64,000 bases of DNA from Alphaproteobacteria bacterium (GTDB taxonomy: Bacteria > Pseudomonadota > Alphaproteobacteria > MPNO01 > UBA830), in NCBI GenBank assembly GCA_022822405.1, contig JAJEBT010000007.1, positions 1 to 64,000 on the forward strand, written 5' to 3'. Below, one piece after another: positions 21,290 to 29,701 of the stretch (positions within the stretch are counted from its first letter, which is position 1; the number at the start of each line of letters is the position of its first letter). Position numbers and translations under genes: made by a program. The notes below the pieces were generated by a model. It ran no database searches. It was not told the origin of the DNA and saw only the letters and a list, made by a program, of their open reading frames with translations.

Positions 21290-21850
21290 GTCGGTATCCG
21301 GCTGTGATTTTCGGGTCGAGGCGTCCGGGAGGGTGAGGGCGATTCGCCGCCATCGAGTGTGCCCCGGGCGGAAAACGGAGTCAAAGACTCCCGGTGCGGG
21401 GGTGACGTGAGAGTTTATGCATCAGGGGAGAGGGGCTACGCCCCGTGGCGATGATCAAACAGCCACGAGCAGGAGCACCCGATGCCACAGCGAGCCGCGA
21501 CGATTGAGAGTTTACCGATGGCCCTTGAGGTGGTGAAGGAGATGCAGGTGGACGACCCTCTATCCGAACCACCATGAATTTTTAGCGGTTGCATCCGCCT
21601 CCAGCACCCCAGAAGCAAAGGCCTGCGCAAATGCATCAGCACACTCACGAGGATGGCGTCGAATACCTGCGCCATCTCCCGCTTGAGGCGAACGTCGACC
21701 CGGATCTCGCCGTCGTCGATCCCGCGGCCCTGATTCGGTTTCCGATATTTCGTTGCTGGCCTCACTCCGCGGCACGTGAGCGGCCCGGCTGCGGCCCGTC
21801 GCCAGACGTGCCGCAGCCGCTGTCGCGTTCAGCCGCGACGCCGATCGCAG

Positions 21851-22123
21851 TCAGTTCAACGCGTCCTTCAGCGCCTTGCCTGCCTTGAACGACACCCCGA
21901 CTGACGGGCCGATGGCGATACGCTCGCCGGTACGCGGGTTGCGGCCTTCGCGCGCCGCCCGCTGGGTCCGCGTGAACCTGCCGAACCCCGCGATGGCGAC
22001 GTCATCGCCGCGTGCGAGCGACTCGGCGATCGACGCGGTCACAGCCCCGACCGCGGCTTCCGCTGCCTGCTTCGTAATGCCTGCGTCACCGGCGACGCGA
22101 TCGATGATTTCCCGTTTGTTCAT
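21851..22123 (-). CDS. hup: HU-family DNA-binding protein
   Basis: MNKREIIDRVAGDAGITKQAAEAAV...VAIAGFGRFTRTQRAAREGRNPRTGERIAIG...VSFKAGKALKDALN. Confidence 0.95.
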   Translation of the reverse strand: MNKREIIDRVAGDAGITKQAAEAAVGAVTASIAESLARGDDVAIAGFGRFTRTQRAAREGRNPRTGERIAIGPSVGVSFKAGKALKDALN

Positions 22124-22748
22124 TCCTTCGACTCCTCTGTTTCGCAAGGCGCGGCTCGCGACACGTTCGCCACCGCTGAAACCTGTGCCCGATCCTTAAA
22201 AGGTTGTTCCTAAAGTCGCGGGTGGCCCCATGTCATGGTATTCCATCAGATACGCAACCCCATGACGGAGGGCACCATGGTTTCGACCGAGGCCATCCGA
22301 GCAAAGTATAGACGTAGCACCGATTCCCTCAAAACGACGCGAGCGACAAGGGACGGGCTCCCGTTGCGCCGCTGATCCCGGCCTGCGCCAAGGTGAAGCT
22401 GCCGACGCCCGCAAAGCGGAGATTCTTGTACAACACCGCGGCATCCGCCTGGTCGGGGCTGACCCGGTCGAGCGCCTCGGCAAGGCCCGCTTCGAACACC
22501 CCGCGTTCCGCGTCCTCAGGCAGCGCCTCCGAATACTGCATTTTGTGCCAACCAGTCTCGGAGGCATTTCTCCAGATTGGTCTCTTCGCTGAGAATTCCC
22601 AACGGGTGTCCTCTTTCGCTACTTGCCAAAGACGGACCTGTTGTGTCTTGGCGCCCTCCGACAGCTGTGCCGTACGTCGTGTTTTCGCCACAGACCGTTG
22701 CGAGCAGCCGAATGCCGGCGCTCAGGAGAGCTGAAGTGGCCATTGAGT

Positions 22749-23039
22749 TTACGCAGGGCTGAACACGAACCAGTATACCGCCGCTACTACCGCAACAACG
22801 AGTCCCCAATTGAAGGTCCTCCAGGCTGCGCTTGACCCGGCGATTGTCCATACGCCGACCCATACTGCCTCGGCACCGAGTACGAACGGAAGCGCCGGTT
22901 CCCACGCCAACCACGATATGGCGGGAAGGACTGCAAGAGCCCCGACGCCCGCCGGGGTTGCGCTGCGGGCAGCCCGGTCCTGCCCCACCCCGGATGGACC
23001 AAGGAGCTTCTCCAGTCGGTTGCGGAGCCACGCATCCAC
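22749..23039 (-). CDS. Small putative membrane protein
   Basis: 96 aa ORF with two hydrophobic segments (ALAVLPAISWLAWEPALPFVLGAEAVWVGVW; WGLVVAVVAAVYWFVF); no family recognised. Confidence 0.35.
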   Translation of the reverse strand: MDAWLRNRLEKLLGPSGVGQDRAARSATPAGVGALAVLPAISWLAWEPALPFVLGAEAVWVGVWTIAGSSAAWRTFNWGLVVAVVAAVYWFVFSPA

Positions 23040-23154
23040 GGACTATTGCATCCTCAGGTTGTGTACAGAAGGTTCTGCAAAGGGTTATCAAGCCTGGTTG
23101 GCCATGACTTGCCGGTGATTGATGAATCACTTCGTGCAACGAAGGAGGCACACC

Positions 23155-23400
23155 ATGACCGAGAGCAAGCCTAAGGCGGGGATCGCCGCGATCAAGGAGA
23201 TTCTGGGTGGGGACGAGGATTTTCTTCGCGAGAATCTTCAGGTACCGCAGGATCGCTGCGGTTTTTCTCGACCTCGGTGTTTGAGCGCTACCAGCGTTCG
23301 GAGAAGGCTTTGGTATTCGGCGCCTGTCGAGATGTATGTGCAGGGTGTCTCGACGCGGGAGGATCGACCCATGCTGCGCGCCGCCGTCATATGTACCTGC
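23155..23400 (+). pseudogene. IS256-family (mutator-type) transposase remnant, internally deleted and frameshifted
   Basis: Frame pieces 'IKEILGGDEDFLRENLQ', 'VPQDRCGFFST', 'FERYQRSEKALVF' and '(E)MYVQGVSTR' match the IS256 segment '...VPQDRxGxFSTxxFERYQRSEKALVxALxEMYVQGVSTR...' across frames. Confidence 0.8.
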
Positions 23401-23626
23401 CGATCCGAGGCGAAGCTTTCCGCGCGACAGGTCTTGTGGCGGGCACTTCCGTCATCCGTCAAGCCCGGACGTTCACACCATTCTTCGATCCTTCCTGTTC
23501 GTAACAGTCCGGTGTCTGCTTCAATCCGGGTCCATATGCGTCCGAAATCGCGTCCCCTGTCTCCGATTGCGGAACTGAAGAGCCTCGTTGCATCTCGTGT
23601 TCGACCGGCACCCTGGTGCACGATCC

Positions 23627-23662
23627 TTGACAAGCTCAAAATGTGTCATATATATGACACAT
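23627..23662 (+). promoter_or_regulatory. Predicted sigma70-type promoter plus 22-bp perfect palindrome overlapping the XRE start codon
   Basis: TTGACA (23627-23632), 16-nt spacer, TATATA (23649-23654); palindrome ATGTGTCATATATATGACACAT at 23641-23662; ATG at 23661. Confidence 0.75.
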
Positions 23663-24014
23663 GACGCACTTTGGATCGACCATTCGCAGCAAGCGCGAGC
23701 GCCTCCGCCAGGACGACCGGCGCTACTCGGTCCGCCAGGTCGCGCAACGGGTCGGCATCGAGCCGGCCTATCTGAGCAAGATCGAGCGCGGCGAGGTGGC
23801 GCCGCCGTCCGAGGCCACAACGGTCCGCTTGGCGCGGGAACTGGGCGAGGATCCCGATGTCATGCTGGCATTGGCGGGCAAGGTATCCGCTGACCTTCAG
23901 GCGATCATCCGCAGACGGCCAAGACTGTTCGCGGACCTGATACGGCAATTGAAGGAAGCGCCCGACGAAGCCGTTCTGCGCGTGGTGCGGGAAGTACGCG
24001 ACGGCAACTGGTGA
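23661..24014 (+). CDS. XRE-family helix-turn-helix transcriptional regulator
   Basis: YSVRQVAQRVGIEPAYLSKIERGEVAPPSEATTVRLARELGEDPDVML; 117 aa. Confidence 0.92.
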   Translation: MTHFGSTIRSKRERLRQDDRRYSVRQVAQRVGIEPAYLSKIERGEVAPPSEATTVRLARELGEDPDVMLALAGKVSADLQAIIRRRPRLFADLIRQLKEAPDEAVLRVVREVRDGNW

Positions 24015-24026
24015 GGAGAAGACGCC

Positions 24027-25019
24027 ATCATTGTACTTGATGACGACCGTCTGGAATTCCATTTCCCCGAAGTTCACGCGGCGGCACGCTGTAGGATCGA
24101 GTTCCAGCGCACCCTGCGCATTCCCGACGACGGCAAGGACTACCCGTTGCCGCCGGGCTTCGGTGCTTTCCCGCTACGCCACCTCGACGATTACGCCACC
24201 GGATTGCCAGAGTCTTGGCGCGAACGCGGCGGCGTGATTGCGCCGATGCATCAGGCCGAGGCTTTATGGATCAACTTTGCCTCGGATTATCCGTTCGCCA
24301 TCAAGGTGGCAACCGGCAAGATCTGCGCGCTCACCGGCGAAGTATGGGTCGATCATCTGAACTGCGATCCGCAGGACTATGCGGTGCTGCCCGACCAGCC
24401 CTGGCTCGATGGCTACTGCGTGGAAAAGGGAACCGTTCGTCAGTTTGTCGCCATGCCGCTTGGCGAAGGCTATACGGTGGAGGAACAGCTTACCGGCACG
24501 GCAGTCCACGGCGGCCTGCAGCTGGTCGCCTACCCCATGAAGGCCGCGCGCTACGAGGCACTCATGGCAGAGCAAGCTCTGCGGGGCGATACCCTCTACT
24601 GCTATTCTCCATGTAACATGGAGACTTCCATGGGCCTCGCGCCCGGCGGCAGGATGAAGCAGGAGATCTACGACGATCCATATGGGCTCGAGGCCTGGGA
24701 CCAACGGCATGGCAGCCGCTGCTTCGTTTCGCTGGTCAATACCGTCCAGTGGATGGCGATCACCGGCGAGCGGCCGCCGACCGAGCCGCCGACCGCGCAG
24801 GCTTATTCCGCAAGCGGCCTGCCCTGGTTCGACTACTATGGCGGGGATTCGCAGGCCGTGGCAGGCAGCGAGAAACTCCGGGAGCTCACCAGCGTTACCG
24901 AACATGCCAAGGCAACAGGCAAGGCACCTCTCCCTGACAACGGGACAATCGGCATCCCGCATGTCGTCGCACTGGGAAAACGGCGCGGACGGCAGGTGCG
25001 GGAGAGCATCTCCGACTGA
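24027..25019 (+). CDS. Conserved-looking protein of unknown function, likely translated from a non-AUG start (ATC 24027 or ATT 24030)
   Basis: Frame open from after the XRE TGA: IIVLDDDRLEFHFPEVHAAARCRIEFQRTLRIPDDGKDYPLPPGFGAFPLRHLDDYATGLPESW...; the supplied ORF starts at TTG 24147, inside this coding-like sequence. Confidence 0.6.
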   Translation: MIVLDDDRLEFHFPEVHAAARCRIEFQRTLRIPDDGKDYPLPPGFGAFPLRHLDDYATGLPESWRERGGVIAPMHQAEALWINFASDYPFAIKVATGKICALTGEVWVDHLNCDPQDYAVLPDQPWLDGYCVEKGTVRQFVAMPLGEGYTVEEQLTGTAVHGGLQLVAYPMKAARYEALMAEQALRGDTLYCYSPCNMETSMGLAPGGRMKQEIYDDPYGLEAWDQRHGSRCFVSLVNTVQWMAITGERPPTEPPTAQAYSASGLPWFDYYGGDSQAVAGSEKLRELTSVTEHAKATGKAPLPDNGTIGIPHVVALGKRRGRQVRESISD

Positions 25020-25587
25020 GGTCTGAGCTGAGGCTCTGGATTCGCGCGTTCGGCATGTCTGGATCGATTCCGCTTCGCCGAAAGCGACATGACGACGCAA
25101 AGCCGGCCCGCAGCGAGAACCATCCAGGAGCCACTGGATTTCCCTGCGGGTTCGGCCGTCCGGCTCATGACGGGAGAACGGACTTGCGACAGATGGGGAC
25201 GGTACCGGCGATCTCGCGGAAGTCATCGGGTTGGCGATCAAGGGCGACAGCATGACTGGGATCCTGCCGGCTGAGAACGCCGCCACCCAGGTCCGAGAGA
25301 GCGATCCTGCGCTGCTCCGGTTTCGGCGCCGCAGGAGGGTCGGCCCGTATCGTGGAAAACTCGCACCTGCACCAGCGGACCGCTGGAAGGGGCAGCCGCA
25401 CATTTCTGGAAGAAATCGCAAACCGGAGCATCACGGCTCGCATCGGACCGAACCAGACCGGCTCGGAGAGGCCTTGATTTTGTTCGCGATCCCGGCTTGC
25501 GCCAGATATACGCATGAACTAGGTTGGCCGACAGGAGCAATCACGCTGTTCAGAAAAACCCAAAGAAACACGGAAAGTGATCGGACA

Positions 25588-25923
25588 ATGAGACTTGAAG
25601 AAGAGACCGCCGGGTCCGTTACCGTCGTCGGGATTGCGGGGCGGCTTGACGGCTTCAGCGCGCCGGACCTTGAGAGCAGGGTCAAGGAAATCATCGAACG
25701 CGGGGACGTGCAACTGGTCCTCGACTGCGAGAAGATGGAATATATCAGCAGCGCCGGCCTCCGCGCCGTCATAGTCGGCGCCAAGAGCTGCCAACAGCGC
25801 AACGGCAAGCTGACCCTCTGCTCGCTGCAGCCCGAGTGCAAGTCGGTGTTCGAGATCAGCGGCTTCATGCAGATTCTCGATTGCTACGACACGCGCGATT
25901 CCGCGCTGGCCGCGGCTTCCTGA
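25588..25923 (+). CDS. STAS-domain anti-sigma factor antagonist
   Basis: VTVVGIAGRLDGFSAPDLESRVKEIIERGDVQLVLDCEKMEYISSAGLRAVIVGAK. Confidence 0.9.
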   Translation: MRLEEETAGSVTVVGIAGRLDGFSAPDLESRVKEIIERGDVQLVLDCEKMEYISSAGLRAVIVGAKSCQQRNGKLTLCSLQPECKSVFEISGFMQILDCYDTRDSALAAAS

Positions 25924-25938
25924 CCGACTGGAACTGCC

Positions 25939-26595
25939 ATGCTGACAATCACCGAAGAAATCCTCCTCCTCATGCTCGACGACGAGGACGGCTCGTTCCT
26001 TCCGCTCCGCGAGAGCACCGTGGAGTACATCGTCGCCGGCTCGACCTTGATGGACCTCGCGTTCGAGAATCGGATCGATACCGATCCCGAACGTCTGATC
26101 GTCCTGAACCGCACCCCGACGGGAAATGCGATTCTCGACCGCACCCTCGACCGCATCACAGGCAGCGAGGAGGTCAGGGACACCGCGGGCTGGATAGAAC
26201 TGCTGGCGCGACGGGACGCGTCGGACCTTCGCGACCTGGCGCTCGCCAGCCTCGTCGAACACGGCGTCCTCGAAGCACACGATCAGAAATTCCTCTGGGT
26301 GTTCAGGGAACGCAAGTATCCAACCATTGACGGCCGCGCCCAGCGCGAGGCAAAGCTGCGCCTGACCGATGTGCTCCTGTCGGACGACATACCGGATCCG
26401 AGGGACGCCGCCATGATCTGCCTGGCGGATGCCTGCGACATTCTCGGCGACATCTTCGCCACCCGGGAACTCGAGCGGTCCGCCACCCGGATCGCGCAGT
26501 TGCGCCAGATGGACCTGATTGGCCGCGAGGTCGGAAGTGCCATCGTCGAGATCGAACGCTCGATCGTCATGGCGCTGACGCAGACGCCGCACTGA
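25939..26595 (+). CDS. GPP34/GOLPH3-like family phosphoprotein
   Basis: MLTITEEILLLMLDDEDGSFLPL...VAGSTLMDLAFENRIDTDPERLIVLNRTPTGNAILDRTLDRI typical of PF05719 (GPP34). Confidence 0.85.
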   Translation: MLTITEEILLLMLDDEDGSFLPLRESTVEYIVAGSTLMDLAFENRIDTDPERLIVLNRTPTGNAILDRTLDRITGSEEVRDTAGWIELLARRDASDLRDLALASLVEHGVLEAHDQKFLWVFRERKYPTIDGRAQREAKLRLTDVLLSDDIPDPRDAAMICLADACDILGDIFATRELERSATRIAQLRQMDLIGREVGSAIVEIERSIVMALTQTPH

Positions 26596-26603
26596 ACGGC
26601 GGG

Positions 26604-26628
26604 GGCGGCGGGACCCGCACCCGCCGCC
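26604..26628 (+). terminator. GC-rich hairpin after GPP34 gene
   Basis: GGCGGCGGG-acccgca-CCCGCCGCC, 9 nt past the stop; no T-tract. Confidence 0.5.
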
Positions 26629-26775
26629 ATCACGCCTGACGCCACGGGATACGTTCCCGGCGCGCCGTTACGCATCCCTTCGAAACCCGCCCTGCGCGGT
26701 GACACCCGGATCAGGGGCATCACCCCGAGCAGCGCCCGATGCTGGCGCCTGCAGGTTCCGCGGTAGCGGCGTCAG

Positions 26776-26794
26776 GCCCGGGCCTTGCCCGGGC
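26776..26794 (-). terminator. Hairpin directly after M24 peptidase stop
   Basis: GCCCGGG-ccttg-CCCGGGC adjacent to the stop codon of the minus-strand gene; no T-tract assessed. Confidence 0.45.
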
Positions 26795-26795
26795 G

Positions 26796-27929
26796 TCACC
26801 GGATCAGCAGCAGGCTGTCCGTGTCGGCCCGGTCCGAAAGCAGTTCGCATCCGTTCTCTGTGACCAGGACCATGTCCTTGTTCTGCATCCCGAATCCGTG
26901 CCCGGTGCGGTAGCAGAGCGGCTCGACCCCGAAAACCATTCCCGCCTCGAGGAACGCGTCCTCCGTCGAACCGATGACCGGCGTGTCGCCGATATAGGGA
27001 TCTTCGTGCAGGAACAGTCCGATCCCGTGCCCGGCGAACGAGATCGGCGGCAGGTTCTCGCGGGCCAGCCGCGAGGCGAACGCGCGATAGATATCGCGAC
27101 AGCTCGCCCCCGGGCGGATTCGGTCGAGAAGAAGGTGCTTGCACTCGACCAGCACCTGCCAGATGTCCACAGCATGAGGCGGCGGCGCGTCGACGCACGC
27201 CGTGCGGCAGACGCCGGCGTGATAGCCGTCGATGATGGCGAAGATCTCGACCCTGCAGACGTCTCCGCTCTCGAGGCGGCGCATGCTGGGACCGACATTG
27301 GGAAGCTGGCTGCGCTCTCCGGTGGCGACGATCATCAGCCTGAAATCGTCCGCGCCAAGTTCGTAGATGCCGCGGGTCAGGTGGCCGGCAATGTCCATCT
27401 CGCTGTCGCCGCGCCGCACCGATCCGAGCGCGCCGACGATCGCCTCGTCGGCAATCCGCGACAGCCGGCGCAACAGCGCGATCTCGTCCGCTGTCTTGAT
27501 CTGGCGCAGCCGCGCGAGAACGTCATCGTTGGCCACAAAACGGGTGCCGGGCAATTGCCGTTCCAGCCGCCCGAAGTCCGCCGCCGGAAGATACCCCGTC
27601 TCGATGCCGACCGGCGATCCGGCGAGCCCGAGATCGGACAGCATAGAACCCAGGACCTCCATCGGATCGTCGCTGAACTCGGCCCAGACCCTGAGCGGCG
27701 CGTCGGGGGCACGGGCGCCGATCGTCGTCGCCTCCATGTCGACCCCGCACAACGACACCTCGCCGTCGACGGTGACCACGGCCATGGCATGGCGGTGGCG
27801 CAGCAGCGGCTGCGACGGAACCACGAAACCGGTGACGTAGGCGAAGTTCTCCGGCGAGCACATGATCTCGGCGTCATGGCCCCGGGCGCGCATTTCCCGG
27901 ACCAGGCGGTCCGTCACCTCGGCGCGCAA
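26796..27929 (-). CDS. M24-family metallopeptidase (Xaa-Pro dipeptidase/creatinase-like)
   Basis: Pita-bread layout: RLRQIKTADEIALLRRLSRIADEA...GHGIGLFLHEDPYIG...GMVFGVEPLCY. Confidence 0.9.
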   Translation of the reverse strand: MRAEVTDRLVREMRARGHDAEIMCSPENFAYVTGFVVPSQPLLRHRHAMAVVTVDGEVSLCGVDMEATTIGARAPDAPLRVWAEFSDDPMEVLGSMLSDLGLAGSPVGIETGYLPAADFGRLERQLPGTRFVANDDVLARLRQIKTADEIALLRRLSRIADEAIVGALGSVRRGDSEMDIAGHLTRGIYELGADDFRLMIVATGERSQLPNVGPSMRRLESGDVCRVEIFAIIDGYHAGVCRTACVDAPPPHAVDIWQVLVECKHLLLDRIRPGASCRDIYRAFASRLARENLPPISFAGHGIGLFLHEDPYIGDTPVIGSTEDAFLEAGMVFGVEPLCYRTGHGFGMQNKDMVLVTENGCELLSDRADTDSLLLIR

Positions 27930-27941
27930 CGCCGCTCTCCC

Positions 27942-29111
27942 TCAGCCACCACCGGTATCCAGCCGATAGGCAGCGACCTTCTCCGGATCGACGTCGATGC
28001 CCATGCCCGGCCCGTCCGGAAGCCGTATCGCACCGTCGACGAGCTGCATCGGCTCGGCCAGGAAATCGTCGCGGTAGTAGATTCCCGCGATCCGGTCTCC
28101 GCGCGCTTCCGCCGGCGTCGAGACCGGCACCACGCAGGACAACTCCGCCGCCGGTGCCGCCGCCGCGAGTTGCAGGTTGGCGAGATTGCCGACCCCGGTC
28201 TCGACCGAGCCATTGACGTTGCAGACGATGCCAGCGGCCCGGCACACCGCCGCGGTCTCCATCGCCTTGAGCAGGCCGCCGGGCTTGGTCGTGTAGAGCG
28301 ACACGATGTCCGCCGCCTGCGTCTCGATGATGCGAAGCACGTCATGGGCGTTCCAGGCGGACTCGTCGAGCATGACCGGCGCGTCAATGGCGCGTGCGAC
28401 CTCGGCCGTGCGCTCGATTCCCTCGACCGGCTGCTCGACATAGATCAGACCGTAGGGCTCCATCCTGCGAATGATCTGCACTGCGGTTCCAGGGGTTCGG
28501 TATCCCTCGTTGGCGTCGACACACAGGTTGATCTCCGGCCCCACCGCCTCGCGGATGCGGCGCACCATCTCGACATCGCGTTCCGGATCCACCCCGACCT
28601 TGATCTTGATGGTGCGGATGCCCTCGGCGACCACCCTGACGCATTCCCGCTCCGCCTCGGCAAAATCGAGGAGCCCGATCGAATGGGTTACCGGAATCCT
28701 GTCCCGAACGCGGCCTCCGAGGAGCATGTGCACCGGAACCCCGAGCGTGCGCGCGGCAACGTCGAACAGTGCAAGCTCGACCGCCGCCTTGGCATAGGGA
28801 TAGCCCTTGATGACCGCATCCATGCGGGCATGCGCCTCGGCGATGTTGCCGACCTCCATCCCGGCGACAGCCGGCGCCAGATAGTTGGCAATGACGACAT
28901 CCGTGATTGCCGGCGACTCGCCGAAATAACGCCCGAACTCGCCGCCCCAGTCCTTGAGCGCGGGCGCTTCGCCCCACCCCTCGACGCCTTCGTCCGAGAT
29001 CGCATGGACCAGCACGTAGCGGCCGATCGGCTCGGTCAGCCCCGTCCACTTGTGTTCGCGCCGCGTCGGAAGCTCGACCGGCACGGTTTCGATGGATGCG
29101 ATCTCGGCCAT
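27942..29111 (-). CDS. Mandelate racemase/muconate lactonizing enzyme family protein (enolase superfamily)
   Basis: TIKIKVGVDPERDVEMVRRIREAVGPEINLCVDANEGY...YVEQPV...MLDESAW; ATG at 29111. Confidence 0.92.
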   Translation of the reverse strand: MAEIASIETVPVELPTRREHKWTGLTEPIGRYVLVHAISDEGVEGWGEAPALKDWGGEFGRYFGESPAITDVVIANYLAPAVAGMEVGNIAEAHARMDAVIKGYPYAKAAVELALFDVAARTLGVPVHMLLGGRVRDRIPVTHSIGLLDFAEAERECVRVVAEGIRTIKIKVGVDPERDVEMVRRIREAVGPEINLCVDANEGYRTPGTAVQIIRRMEPYGLIYVEQPVEGIERTAEVARAIDAPVMLDESAWNAHDVLRIIETQAADIVSLYTTKPGGLLKAMETAAVCRAAGIVCNVNGSVETGVGNLANLQLAAAAPAAELSCVVPVSTPAEARGDRIAGIYYRDDFLAEPMQLVDGAIRLPDGPGMGIDVDPEKVAAYRLDTGGG

Positions 29112-29285
29112 GGGGGCTCCTGCGGCAGATTCCGGGAAAGCGGCGACGCGTATCCCGCCCGTCAACCGGCTATCGCGGCAACCCTCACCGCCGGGAGCAG
29201 GAAGGCCGCTCCGTTGCCGTCGCGTTGCCTGCCGGCAGGGCTCTGAAACCGGGCGGCGCCGAGACCGGCCCGCCGTGCGGGACGG

Positions 29286-29606
29286 TCAGATCGAAGACTG
29301 GATCCACTCGACGATCTTGCCCTTGGGCAATGCGCCGACCTTGGTTGCCGCCAGGCCTCCGTCCTTGAACAGCATCAGGGTCGGAATGCCCCTGACGCCA
29401 TATTTCGAGGGGGTCATTGGATTGTCGTCGATATTCACCTTCACGACAGTGATCTTGTCCGCCATCTCCTCCGAAATCTCCTCGAGCGACGGTCCGATCT
29501 GCTTGCAGGGTCCGCACCACTCGGCCCAGAAATCGACCAGAACCGCGCCGTCTGCGCCAAGTACCTCGTTTTCGAATGAGTCGTCGGAAACGGATTTGCT
29601 CGCCAT
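29286..29606 (-). CDS. trxA: Thioredoxin
   Basis: [24 protein letters not shown]...[19 protein letters not shown] active site. Confidence 0.97.
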   Translation of the reverse strand: MASKSVSDDSFENEVLGADGAVLVDFWAEWCGPCKQIGPSLEEISEEMADKITVVKVNIDDNPMTPSKYGVRGIPTLMLFKDGGLAATKVGALPKGKIVEWIQSSI

Positions 29607-29701
29607 GTTCGCCCCTTCGTGCGGGGCCGCAATGACTGCGGCCTGTATGGTTCATCCGCCGTTCGCGGACATCTGCAAACTATAATCCCCCTCGGCGCGG
29701 G

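Noticed and set aside
25231-25587. N-terminal extension of the STAS ORF (119 codons) as a real domain; includes 'IKGDSM' resembling an S24/LexA motif
   Set aside because: Only a six-residue match, the rest is R/H/P-rich with no fold signature; the STAS domain begins naturally at ATG 25588.
26739-29246. 835-aa plus-strand ORF opposite the M24 and MR/MLE genes
   Set aside because: Antisense shadow; no recognisable domain.
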